Shown here in pieces: positions 34,253 to 43,200 of a stretch of 64,000 nt of DNA. The DNA comes from Candidatus Thalassarchaeaceae archaeon (GTDB lineage Archaea; Thermoplasmatota; Poseidoniia; Poseidoniales; Thalassarchaeaceae). The notes under the pieces are model-generated. The model did not search any database, was not told the DNA's origin, and saw only the letters and a program-made list of their open reading frames with translations. Made by a program: the position numbers and the translations under genes. Positions within the stretch are counted from its first letter, which is position 1. Every line of letters starts with the position of its first letter. The stretch lies in the NCBI GenBank assembly GCA_029250605.1, contig JAQXEZ010000014.1, positions 62,001-126,000 on the forward strand. The letters are read 5' to 3'.

Positions 34253-37200
34253 GTTTCTCTAACTGGGCAGTATCCACAGACCCCTGGTGATGGTGTTGGG
34301 TGGACCTTGCCCGAGTTTGCGTTCGAGGCTACCTTCAGGGCAACTGAGAGTCTCTGTGCCATCCATGATCTGAAGTGATCGCTTTGGGTTTTCTCGTCCT
34401 CGTCGGGGAATCTGTGTGTTGTGCTTGTGATTGATGACCTTGTCCCAATGTTGAGTCCCTTGTGCGAATCCGAGTATTGGGTTGATACCTCCAGGAGGTG
34501 GTCCGAGTTGTGTCCGAACACGGATATGCCCGCTGCAAGGACCAGGTCACCCGGGTGGGCTTCCTCCCATGCACGGGCATAGACCGCCAATTGCAGTTCT
34601 TCGAGTAGGCCCTTGTAGTGCCGATTCCTATGGATGGGTGACTCCGAGGTCTTGATGTCCCTGATGGCTATTATTCTCTTTGGCCTCCACCCCGTACCAT
34701 GGACTCTGATTGGTGCGACGCTGTCGTCCCCGTCATTGTCGACCCACTTCCCGGAAGCCGGGTCGAGGGGCAGTAGGTCTACTCGATCTATCCACCCCCT
34801 GACCTTGATGGGCTCGGTATCACCGTACCCGGAGAGTTCCTTTGGGAGCGAGATGCCTACGTTGTCTGAGCCTTCTTTCCCAATCATCCACTCTATGGAT
34901 ATGGGGGCAGAGTCGGCAATCTGCAGTTCTGCTGAGACGATGCTGCCCACCCTGCCGGCAGGGGGTGTCGGGGTAGGGTCGGCGAGCCAGCTGCTCCATT
35001 CCTGTCTTGACATTCCGGTCAACGACCTCAGGCGCTGTGTGGAGACTGCATCTGATCTCTCCAGCCAAGGGGCCCTCGAATCTAGAGACTCCAGTGCTAT
35101 CTTCATCATCTCGTTCGGATTCAAGCCTGATTTCCCGACGCTCGAATGCCCAGATTCCCCGTCGAAGGTTCGTTCCTCGCTAGTTGGGAAATCCAGGATA
35201 TTTGCGATGATGTCGTGATGGACATTGTGAAGCAATTCCCCATAGGTCCTGTTGTCGATGTCCTCACCTTGCAGTTCTTCCGTGCCTGCATCCAGTTCCC
35301 TCGAGAGCCACCCACTCCTAGGGCACCTCAGCCAAGTCTGGAGTCTGGTTGGCGACCAGATGGGGACATCCAGTGACACCCCCTCTGAGTGTCCGTGTCT
35401 GGAGTCGGTCACTGATGATCCGGTTGGGGAGGGGTTTAGCGGTCTCGGGTCTATCGAGAGGGATGGTTTCCCTCCTGATAGGCCCCCCAAGATTGGCCAC
35501 CTCCGGTTTGTTCGGGGGTTTTCGACCCCGGGAGGGTTCCTTCCATGGAATTTTAGTCCCTCGAGGGAGAATATGTGCTCTCCAGCATCTTCTGGCAGAT
35601 ACCCATCCTCCTCGGCGATTGAGGGTTGTCTTCTTTCGCGGTCCCTCTGGACGTGTGTGTCGATTGGAATCGAGATCGCGCTAGGGTTGATTGGGGGCTT
35701 GGATGGGTCTCGTGACTCCCTGATTCGCAAGCCGTCGTCCTGCCTGGCGTCCCTCGGGGAGACGAATGCAATGGAGAACTGGTAATCCCCCTCCTCGATT
35801 CCCTCGACATCGGAGTCGCTGGCCCATTCCCTGATTGGTGCGGATGGTGGGGCCGTTTCATCCATGCTCGGATCGAGGATTATCACTTCTGGCGAGGATT
35901 GCAGGATGTGCTGCAGGCTGTGCCTGGCATCCCTGATCGGGGCATCGGGCCTGAGGATGCCTAAGGAATGGCGTTCCTCCTCACCTAGGAACGGCGTCTT
36001 GGGGACTCTTAGGTCCCATGAAGAGCTGGAAAGGTTCGCCATGACAATCAGATCTGAGGTGCATCCAAGAGCCTCGCTCGGACTTAGCACTGAGACGTTC
36101 CCGGAGAAGTTTGGGCCACCTGGGACTGCAGACGATTGCTCGGCTAGTGAGGCTAGTTCGTCCACCCAATCGGACCCAAGGGTCGGACCTCTCTGTCCTG
36201 ATCTTCGCTGCATCTCCCTCAGGACCCCCCGGTCGCTAACCAATGCGTGTACTGCTGCCGCTGGGGAGAGTCCCTGCCCCCGGTAGAGCTGCATCTCAGA
36301 ATCGAGGTCGATTAGGGACAGGGTGTTATTCAGCCATCGGTCTCCGTCCAGGGCGATGTCCGGCAGGGGGAGCACGGAGCCCGTGTAGCACCCAATCGGC
36401 TGCCCGATGCCCCGTACCAGTTCCCTATCCGGGCCCCGGAGAATGGGGAATAGGGAATTGGCCAAGCAGAGAAGCCACCATTGTGCCGCTTCCTTTGTTG
36501 GCCCGTCCCTCTCGTCGGAAGGTGGTCGCGAGAGGGTCTCGATCCACTTGAGTAGAGCTCCTGGGCCTCCGAGGACGTGTTCATTCCTCGCTAGTTTTGT
36601 GAGTAGCTCGGAGTCGGCGGAAGGGGGAATCTCGGGATCTGTTGGGTGCTCGGAAGTAATCTCAAACGGAGTGATGGAACTCTGCAGGGAAAGGGCCCTC
36701 AGGTTCTCTAGCGAGAATGCATCAGGGCCATGAGCAAGGCTTGCGAGTCGCAATATCCAGTGCCCAATGGGGTGGGACGAGGGTGGCTCTCTCCCCCTCT
36801 CTAGGCAAATTCCGATTGCCCCGAGGTACTGCCCCCATCTGTGTCTGTTTTTCTCGATGGCCGGATCGATGATGATGATCTCCGAGTCACCCCTAGCGAG
36901 CCTCTCTGAGACCAGTCGTGTCGTGACGTCGAAAGAGTGGGCCTCCCTCCTGAGAAGGATCCTTGTGACTGCCGATGGAACTGCCTTTGCAGTGGTCCTG
37001 CCACTGGGGACCCAGTTCGGGAGGTCATGCGGATCCTTGACAGGGTGCTCATCGACGAGGAGGCTGCCGTGATGCCCGAGTCGGAAATTTCCAGGATGAG
37101 CGAGTTGGTGGATTGGGCTGTGCTTTGACAGCGATAGGAGCATCTCGGTGTGGGATCGGCATAGGGTAGGAGAGTGATCAAGCATGATTATGCCATCTAT

Positions 37201-37833
37201 GTCAGAGACCGTGAAGGGAGTGGTGCCTCTCTCCAATGAGTCGATGATTCGACCGACGGCCATATCCGGGTGGGTGAATCGCAGCTTCCCCTCCAGGCTT
37301 TCGATGACCCTTCTGAAAGTCACCATCCCTGGTCCTTGCCACCTACTGACCGCCATCTCCCTGGAAAGCTGGTAGTGGAGTTCGGCTAGGGCCTCGGTCT
37401 TTCCCTTCCCCCACCTCATGTCCGGCAGCGGGTTGATGAGCGGGAAGCCGAGTCTTGCTGCTTCCCTCCTGCACTCGCTGTGAATAACGGACAGCAACGG
37501 TCCGTCATTGGAGAGGACTCGGGGCATCCTGAGGTCCGCGACCAGTGATGAGATGAGGGACTCGATCGTGTGGTGCAGAGTACGATCCACTGCTCCTCTG
37601 AGGCCTATTGAGGAGAGCAGTTGCATCCTGGATTTCTCTGTGGGATAGACTACCAGTATTCTCCCGCTGAGATTCGTGTCTGTGCTTTGGACTCCCAGAG
37701 ACTGACGCCTGATCTGCTCCTTGAGCCATTCTGGCAATGGCCCTCTTGGGACCCTCTCGCTGGTCACACAATGTCCCCTTGCCGCCAACATGTCATCTCC
37801 GAGCATTGACCATGCTCGGGGGTGGTTATTCAA
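34222..37833 (-). CDS. AddB-like nuclease/helicase subunit
   Basis: 1203 residues, matching bacterial AddB (about 1160). The C-terminal nuclease domain carries the Fe-S staple pattern in full: RCPRSGWLSREL near 836 gives the first Cys and CGYCPVRETC at the C-terminus gives Cys-x2-Cys-x5-Cys. Catalytic residues lie in GWIDRVDLLPL and AIRDIKTSE near 1058, followed by QLAVYARAWEEAHPGD. The N-terminal inactive-helicase part shows GRILVVYPTEKSRMQLL and DIDGIIMLDHSPTLC-type blocks, but no clear Walker A, so ATP hydrolysis may be left to the partner. It is upstream of, and overlaps, the AddA-like gene. Confidence 0.82.
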   Translation of the reverse strand: MNNHPRAWSMLGDDMLAARGHCVTSERVPRGPLPEWLKEQIRRQSLGVQSTDTNLSGRILVVYPTEKSRMQLLSSIGLRGAVDRTLHHTIESLISSLVADLRMPRVLSNDGPLLSVIHSECRREAARLGFPLINPLPDMRWGKGKTEALAELHYQLSREMAVSRWQGPGMVTFRRVIESLEGKLRFTHPDMAVGRIIDSLERGTTPFTVSDIDGIIMLDHSPTLCRSHTEMLLSLSKHSPIHQLAHPGNFRLGHHGSLLVDEHPVKDPHDLPNWVPSGRTTAKAVPSAVTRILLRREAHSFDVTTRLVSERLARGDSEIIIIDPAIEKNRHRWGQYLGAIGICLERGREPPSSHPIGHWILRLASLAHGPDAFSLENLRALSLQSSITPFEITSEHPTDPEIPPSADSELLTKLARNEHVLGGPGALLKWIETLSRPPSDERDGPTKEAAQWWLLCLANSLFPILRGPDRELVRGIGQPIGCYTGSVLPLPDIALDGDRWLNNTLSLIDLDSEMQLYRGQGLSPAAAVHALVSDRGVLREMQRRSGQRGPTLGSDWVDELASLAEQSSAVPGGPNFSGNVSVLSPSEALGCTSDLIVMANLSSSSWDLRVPKTPFLGEEERHSLGILRPDAPIRDARHSLQHILQSSPEVIILDPSMDETAPPSAPIREWASDSDVEGIEEGDYQFSIAFVSPRDARQDDGLRIRESRDPSKPPINPSAISIPIDTHVQRDRERRQPSIAEEDGYLPEDAGEHIFSLEGLKFHGRNPPGVENPRTNRRWPILGGLSGGKPSLSIDPRPLNPSPTGSSVTDSRHGHSEGVSLDVPIWSPTRLQTWLRCPRSGWLSRELDAGTEELQGEDIDNRTYGELLHNVHHDIIANILDFPTSEERTFDGESGHSSVGKSGLNPNEMMKIALESLDSRAPWLERSDAVSTQRLRSLTGMSRQEWSSWLADPTPTPPAGRVGSIVSAELQIADSAPISIEWMIGKEGSDNVGISLPKELSGYGDTEPIKVRGWIDRVDLLPLDPASGKWVDNDGDDSVAPIRVHGTGWRPKRIIAIRDIKTSESPIHRNRHYKGLLEELQLAVYARAWEEAHPGDLVLAAGISVFGHNSDHLLEVSTQYSDSHKGLNIGTRSSITSTTHRFPDEDEKTQSDHFRSWMAQRLSVALKVASNANSGKVHPTPSPGVCGYCPVRETCNVRMEGSF

Positions 37834-37848
37834 CCCAACTGTTCTCTC

Positions 37849-38862
37849 TCATTGCATTGGCTCGGAAAACCTGTCGCGTCTGGGTACCAACGCTGCAAGC
37901 ATGCACAGTAGCGTGGATAGTGCCGGTGCTGGAATAGAGTTTGCATCGGTGGGACTGCGGATTGTCCAATCCACCAACAGGATCACGGACATGTCGTCCC
38001 CATCCCAAGGTTCGGGGGGATCGAGGAGTATCGAAGATGCATTCTGGGAGCCTATGTTGATCGCCTCGTGAAGGACATGGCTGTAGTTGCCCTTCCCATT
38101 GCTTCCCTCAGGGAAGTATGCACTGTTTTCGACGAACATCAGCCAACTGGTAATTTCCCAGTTTTCCATACCGGAAAAGAGGCTGATGTTCCATTGGAAG
38201 GAGGAAAGTTCGGGAGCCTCATTGTCCTGAAGTACAGCTAACTGCAGACTACTGTCGTAATGAGAGAAGGGGTGGCTGGGGAACATGTGCAGGGCAGTCT
38301 GATAGTCAGTTTGCAAACTGTTAGATTTGGTACTAGTTCCAGTGTACATCCTCTGTCCATCGAACACCTTGGATGGTGCCGACCTTTCGGTTCCGGTGAT
38401 TTGTACCGTTCTCCCGTCTGATGACTCGTAAGACCTGTCGGTGGACAGAAGTGAACCGCTTCCGTATGAATCGACCCATCGTGAATCTGTCGAGTTGCTT
38501 CCGAAGGGATCCAGGGTCTCGTAGAGGTATCTGTGATAGTGTATCCTTGTGACATCATGAGATTGGACCATACCTAAGTTTTCGAGTGCCTCATCCAAGG
38601 CCTGTTCTGTCTTGACGCAATTCAAGCACCAAGTGGCTGTGTATACTTCGACGATTCTTGGCAGATGAGCCACGCTTGACTGGTTGAGGGTTAATTCGTC
38701 ACTGGTGTTATTCATGTCAATGGAAATGCCGCCTATCGTGCCGCCGTATGTCCCTATCTCGTCGAATACCCTGGCTTCATCCCAGAGGCTGTCACTAGCC
38801 GCTGAGGCCTGAATTGGCAAGAGGATGATCACAGTCAGGAGCACTGCCAATAGACGCCTCAT
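37849..38862 (-). CDS. Secreted thioredoxin-fold protein with C-terminal membrane anchor
   Basis: 337 residues. A signal peptide (MRRLLAVLLTVIILLPIQASA) is followed by a thioredoxin-like region with the redox pair WCLNC in VEVYTATWCLNCVKTEQALD near residue 75. The remaining 200 residues are Ser/Asp/Tyr-rich and beta-like. The end is IPAPALSTLLCMLAALVPRR, a short hydrophobic helix after a Pro motif and before basic residues, like archaeal C-terminal sorting signals (PGF/VPx-CTERM style). It may reduce or form disulfides outside the cell. It lies 15 bases from the AddB start on the same strand. Confidence 0.78.
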   Translation of the reverse strand: MRRLLAVLLTVIILLPIQASAASDSLWDEARVFDEIGTYGGTIGGISIDMNNTSDELTLNQSSVAHLPRIVEVYTATWCLNCVKTEQALDEALENLGMVQSHDVTRIHYHRYLYETLDPFGSNSTDSRWVDSYGSGSLLSTDRSYESSDGRTVQITGTERSAPSKVFDGQRMYTGTSTKSNSLQTDYQTALHMFPSHPFSHYDSSLQLAVLQDNEAPELSSFQWNISLFSGMENWEITSWLMFVENSAYFPEGSNGKGNYSHVLHEAINIGSQNASSILLDPPEPWDGDDMSVILLVDWTIRSPTDANSIPAPALSTLLCMLAALVPRRDRFSEPMQ

Positions 38863-38901
38863 ATCCGACTCGAGGTGGACGGGTTATTGAACGCTTACGG
38901 G

Positions 38902-39972
38902 TCATTGTGAGGCTTCGAAGGCCTCTATGGCCCTGTCGATGTCCTCGTCAGTGATGTGGAGATGCGTTACCGCCCTGACTATGGAGTCTGTTTCCTCGCT
39001 CACGTCCACCCCCCGGCTAGCGAGCCTGTTGGCCACCTCCTTCGCGCTGCCTTCGTCGCATTGCACGTAGACCATGTTGGATTGGACTCCCTCCAGTTCG
39101 ACCGAGAAGGAGCTCATTCTGCTGATTGCCTCTGCGAGCCTGGATGCCCGGATGTGGTCCTCTGAGAGTCGTTCTATGTTGTTCTCCAAGGCATGAATCC
39201 CTGCCGCGGCGAGTATCCCTGATTGTCTCATCCCCCCTCCGAAGGTCTTCCTCCACCGGTGAGATCGGGAGATTGTTTCTCGGTCTCCGACTAGAACCGA
39301 ACCGACTGGGGCGCCTAGGCCCTTGGACAGGCAAACAGAGATGGTATCGAAATCCCTGACCATCCGAGCAGGGCCCGTGCCACTGCCAATCACTGCATTG
39401 AACAGCCGTGCACCATCTAAGTGGGCTCGGCAGTCGTTCTCATGGGCTACTTTGCATATCCCGTCCAGGGCTTCCTGCTGGTAAATCGACCCGCCTCCGA
39501 CGTTGGCAGTGTTCTCCGCGCATACCAATTTACAATCGGGGAAATGGGAATTGCTTCCGGCGGTCTTCCTAATCGCGTTTTGGACGCCCTCGGGTGACAT
39601 CTGCCCCCAGTCTCCGTCTACTAACGAGATGGAGCACCCGGCCAGGGATGCATACGCGCCTGATTCCCATAGGTAGATGTGGCTCTTGCGATGGGTGACT
39701 ATCTCATCGCCGTGGTTCGTTTGTGATTTTATTGCGATGTTGTTCGACATGGTTCCAGAGGGGACGAAGAGGGCTGCCTCCTTTCCCAGCATCCCTGCGA
39801 CCATCTCCTGGAGTTGTATCACTGTGGGGTCGTCTCCCCAGACGTCATCGCCGACTGCGGCCTTCGACATAGCCTCCCTCATTGGCGGCGTCGGTTGTGT
39901 GACCGTGTCACTCCGCAGGTCGACTCGGTCTCCTGGGTAATCCCTCATGGGCCTCCCTGAGGGTCCTTTCAC
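38902..39972 (-). CDS. ltaE: Low-specificity L-threonine aldolase
   Basis: 356 residues, full length for this PLP enzyme, which cleaves L-threonine (or allo-threonine) to glycine and acetaldehyde. Landmarks are VDLRSDTVTQPTPPMREAM at the N-terminus, ALFVPSGTMSNNIAIKSQ (PLP phosphate loop), HLDGARLFNA (Asp that binds the pyridine N) and SVCLSKGLGAPVGSVLVG, where the Lys forms the Schiff base. FGGGMRQSGILAAAG completes the signature. No signal peptide. Located between a secreted protein and the RCC1-repeat protein on the same strand, without obvious pathway partners. Confidence 0.94.
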   Translation of the reverse strand: MKGPSGRPMRDYPGDRVDLRSDTVTQPTPPMREAMSKAAVGDDVWGDDPTVIQLQEMVAGMLGKEAALFVPSGTMSNNIAIKSQTNHGDEIVTHRKSHIYLWESGAYASLAGCSISLVDGDWGQMSPEGVQNAIRKTAGSNSHFPDCKLVCAENTANVGGGSIYQQEALDGICKVAHENDCRAHLDGARLFNAVIGSGTGPARMVRDFDTISVCLSKGLGAPVGSVLVGDRETISRSHRWRKTFGGGMRQSGILAAAGIHALENNIERLSEDHIRASRLAEAISRMSSFSVELEGVQSNMVYVQCDEGSAKEVANRLASRGVDVSEETDSIVRAVTHLHITDEDIDRAIEAFEASQ

Positions 39973-39998
39973 ATAACTGGTGTGTCTTCAGTGGGATG

Positions 39999-42900
39999 CT
40001 ACTTCTTCCTGATGTCCTCTGAGTACATGTACGCCTTTCCGCGGCCACCGCCGCTCGATTTCTTCTTGTTTGAGATATAGAGTATGGCCATGGTACCGAA
40101 TACGACTGCAGGTACGGCTACCATCATGACGGTCATCCATAGCGGCCTCTCGATATCGACGCACTCGATCTGTCCGCTGAGTTCCTGCTCGGTCCCGGAC
40201 GGGCACGGGGATTGCCCGATCGCGCCAGTCTCTGAGACGAAGTTGCCCGGATCCGCTGGGAGGCAGGCGATCCTGCCCTCCGTCGATTGGTAGGTACCTG
40301 GTTGGCATGGGCTTTGCGAAATCGCAGCCGAAGACGAGACGAAGTTACCTGGGTCGGCAGGGATGCATGTGTCTGCTCCCTCGTCCGGTTGGTAGTCCCC
40401 GGCCTTGCAGGTGGTCTGAGACACGGCCCCTTCCTCTGGTACGTAGTTTCCAGGGGTGGCTGAGAAGCAGGAGTCCTGTCCTCCGAATGACTGGTACTGT
40501 CCCTTGGGGCATGGTGTCTGACCGATGGAACCGAGCGAGTCTGCGTAGTTTCCAGGGGTGGCCAAATCGCATGATGGCTGGCCGGGCTCCGATTGGAATG
40601 TGCCTGCTTCGCATTGGGTCTGCGAAGACGCACCGGACTGATTCACGTAGTTCCCCGGGGAGGCTTCGATGCAGGTTGTTTGCCCGCCTGGCTGGTACTT
40701 CCCGATGGGGCAGGCCGAGACTGACGAGCCGTCTGAGCTAGCCACTTGTCCGAGTGGTGGGGTCTCGCAACCCGAGGAGCCGGCTTCGGACTGGTACTCG
40801 CCTGGTGGGCAGGGCGTAGCACCAGTTGCACCATCTAAATCGACATAGTACCCTGGTTCGGCAGGAGTGCAGGAGGCCTGGCCCGGCTCCGAGGAGTAAG
40901 CCCCGTTCTCGCATTGGGCTTGGGATGTTGCTCCTGTGGAGTAGTATCCCGGATCAGCAAGGATGCAGGAGGCCTGGCCCGAATCCGGCTGGTAGCTTCC
41001 GGCTTCGCAGGGGTTCTGATCGGTCGAGCCCTCCTCATCCGTGTAGTGTCCGGGATCAGTCTCCAAGCAGGAGTCCTGGCCGGAGGAGTTCTGGAACTCA
41101 CCGGGTTGGCAAGGTGACTGCGAGGTCTGCTGCAACCCGTTTGCGAAGAAGCCGGGTGAGGCATCGGTGCAATTTGCCTGACCTGACTGGGAGGAATATG
41201 TTCCAGTGGTGCATTGCTGTTGAGCGTCTGAGCCCTCTGATGGCACGTGGAATCCGGGGCCTGCCTGGAAGCAGGAGCTCGCTCCGGACAGCATCTGGTA
41301 TGTGCCCGGGGGGCAGGGAGTCTGCTCTTCAGAGGCGAAGCCTATCACGAAGTGTCCTGGATCTGCAATATTGCAACCGGTTGCTCCTGATGACGGTTGG
41401 TATGATCCTGCAGGGCATTGATCCTGACGAGTTGATCCTTCGTCCGAAACATAGTTGCCCGGATCAGCGAGTAAGCAAGAGACCTGGCCTGAATCCGGTT
41501 GGAAGCTACCGGCTTCGCAATTGGTTTGAGCAGAAGAGCCTGCATTCCCGACGAAGTTACCTTCACTGGCATCAATGCAATCTGTCTGACCGGAGCTTGG
41601 CTGGTATGTCCCAGGGCTGCATGGGAATTGCTCGTAGGGATGAACTCCGGCAGCGTAGTGTCCTGGATCGGCATCGAGGCAATACCCGTTTGCATCGTAG
41701 GTCCCGGGGGTGATGCAGCCTTCGGGGAACGGATCGAGGATGTTGACTATCCCATCGTCGTCATTGTCTCTCTCGCTCATCAAAGCATGTCTGCCGGCAC
41801 CAAGATCGACATATGCTGGCACGTCGCTGTCGACGCCTTCGCCCAGTCCGAGTGTTCCCTCTACATGGGCCCCCCAGCAGTATACCGACGCATTGGTCGC
41901 GATCGCGCAGGTATGACGGGCACCCGCCGATATTTCGGCCAATCCTAGTCCAGATGGCATCAGGACGGTTACGGCGGTCGAACTGTTGTTTGTGGTGCCG
42001 TCACCGAGCTGGCCGTAATCGTTCCACCCCCAGCACATTGCACTACTATCATCGAGAATAGCGCAGCTGTGTGCATTTCCGGTATCTATCGATATTGCTG
42101 TTCTTCCTTGGGGCAATTGTACGGCCCTTGGGTAGGTAGAGTTGTTTGTGCTGCCATCACCGACCTGCCCGCGATCATTCGATCCCCAGCAATGCACCGA
42201 CCCGTCGTCGAGTATCCCGCATGTGTGGTATGCGCCAAGATCGAGTGCGACCAAAGAGCGGTTAGTTGGAATCACGGACATAGGCGTAGGGACGTTCCTG
42301 TTGTTATATGTCCCGTCACCGAGATGGCCGTTGAAGTTCCGCCCCCAGCACATCCCGCTGCCATTGTCGAGGATGACGCAGGTAGAGTCGAAATCGGCAC
42401 TTACCGATACCGCATGCCGACCCGTAGGGAGTTCGATTTGAGTCGGGGCGACTCTTCTATCGTAGTCACCGGTTCCTAGCTGACCATTCGAGTTGTCCCC
42501 CCAGCACCATACGGACATATCTGGTTCCGTTATAGCACAAGTGTGATGAACACCGGTAACCGCGGTGATGAAAGTCCTACTCCCGGCCATGACAGAAGGA
42601 CCATGTGGATTGTAGCATGATCCGCCGCAACTAATGTGGTTATGACCGATCTGACCATTGCTGTCCTCGCCCCAGATAAACGTCGTGCCGTTTGCCGTTA
42701 GGGCAGCTGTATGATGACCACCAGGACTCGTCTCAATGATGTCAGTGAGGCAGCACGAGGTTGAGTCAACTTGGTTGACGCTGACTGGAGTGTGTTCGTT
42801 CTGATTCGAGCCCCCGTTCCCCAAGTATCCCGAGCCTGAGTCCCTGCCCCAGCATTTCATCTGATTATTGTCCATAACCACACAGGTGTAGTTAAACGCT

Positions 42901-43106
42901 GCTCCAATTGCAGTCAGGGAATGTATCGACCCTACGGTTGAGCCTGGGAAGTTGAGGCCAGAGTGGGTATTAGAGGAGATAGTTTTGTCGTCTATTTCCT
43001 CTCTATATTCGGATTGAAATCCCATGGACATGGACATCCCTAGGAACAGTAGAGATAGGACTAGCGCAAGGGTTCTTTTGGGTACATACTGGGTGCTCAT
43101 AGTCAC
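39999..43106 (-). CDS. Giant surface protein: RCC1-type propeller plus about 15 Cys-rich repeats
   Basis: 1035 residues. A signal sequence (TLALVLSLLFLGMSMSMGF) leads to seven RCC1-type repeats with the core CWGxNxxGQLGxG (for example CWGDNSNGQLGTGDYDRR), enough for one seven-bladed propeller. A calcium-type loop DNDDDGIVNILDPFP follows. Then come about 15 tandem units of 34 residues, each with two cysteines, of the form CxxGxYQxxSGxxxCxxADPGxYV, like the ephrin-receptor GCC2/GCC3 repeats of eukaryotic surface proteins. A membrane helix (MMVAVPAVVFGTMAILYI) and a basic tail KKKSSGGGRGK end the protein. This indicates a cell-surface stalk with a binding head. Ligand unknown. Confidence 0.87.
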   Translation of the reverse strand: MTMSTQYVPKRTLALVLSLLFLGMSMSMGFQSEYREEIDDKTISSNTHSGLNFPGSTVGSIHSLTAIGAAFNYTCVVMDNNQMKCWGRDSGSGYLGNGGSNQNEHTPVSVNQVDSTSCCLTDIIETSPGGHHTAALTANGTTFIWGEDSNGQIGHNHISCGGSCYNPHGPSVMAGSRTFITAVTGVHHTCAITEPDMSVWCWGDNSNGQLGTGDYDRRVAPTQIELPTGRHAVSVSADFDSTCVILDNGSGMCWGRNFNGHLGDGTYNNRNVPTPMSVIPTNRSLVALDLGAYHTCGILDDGSVHCWGSNDRGQVGDGSTNNSTYPRAVQLPQGRTAISIDTGNAHSCAILDDSSAMCWGWNDYGQLGDGTTNNSSTAVTVLMPSGLGLAEISAGARHTCAIATNASVYCWGAHVEGTLGLGEGVDSDVPAYVDLGAGRHALMSERDNDDDGIVNILDPFPEGCITPGTYDANGYCLDADPGHYAAGVHPYEQFPCSPGTYQPSSGQTDCIDASEGNFVGNAGSSAQTNCEAGSFQPDSGQVSCLLADPGNYVSDEGSTRQDQCPAGSYQPSSGATGCNIADPGHFVIGFASEEQTPCPPGTYQMLSGASSCFQAGPGFHVPSEGSDAQQQCTTGTYSSQSGQANCTDASPGFFANGLQQTSQSPCQPGEFQNSSGQDSCLETDPGHYTDEEGSTDQNPCEAGSYQPDSGQASCILADPGYYSTGATSQAQCENGAYSSEPGQASCTPAEPGYYVDLDGATGATPCPPGEYQSEAGSSGCETPPLGQVASSDGSSVSACPIGKYQPGGQTTCIEASPGNYVNQSGASSQTQCEAGTFQSEPGQPSCDLATPGNYADSLGSIGQTPCPKGQYQSFGGQDSCFSATPGNYVPEEGAVSQTTCKAGDYQPDEGADTCIPADPGNFVSSSAAISQSPCQPGTYQSTEGRIACLPADPGNFVSETGAIGQSPCPSGTEQELSGQIECVDIERPLWMTVMMVAVPAVVFGTMAILYISNKKKSSGGGRGKAYMYSEDIRKK
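40160..41790 (-). repeat. Tandem repeats encoding 34-residue Cys-rich units
   Basis: About 15 to 16 imperfect units of roughly 102 bases within the surface-protein gene. Units share the codon pattern for CxxGxYQ...C..ADPGNYV, with a unit lacking two residues (YYSTGATSQAQ). The protein periodicity is clear; DNA identity between units is moderate, so they are old rather than freshly duplicated. Unit number could vary between strains. Confidence 0.85.
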
Positions 43107-43200
43107 CGAAGCATAATACCTGTATTAACGGTTTTTTCAGAAATGCTAGATTTCGGAGCCATATGGTCAAACTAATTTGCGAGATGCCTCACGTAGAGAC

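Noticed and set aside
40826-41713. 295-residue plus-strand frame and other frames over the Cys-repeat region
   Set aside because: They are antisense reflections of the tandem Cys-rich repeats; the minus frame has a signal peptide, RCC1 motifs and regular cysteine spacing.
40160-41790. Periodic DNA that could look like a CRISPR-type or satellite array
   Set aside because: The period of about 102 bases is in frame, units differ at codon level, and there are no constant repeats with unique spacers.
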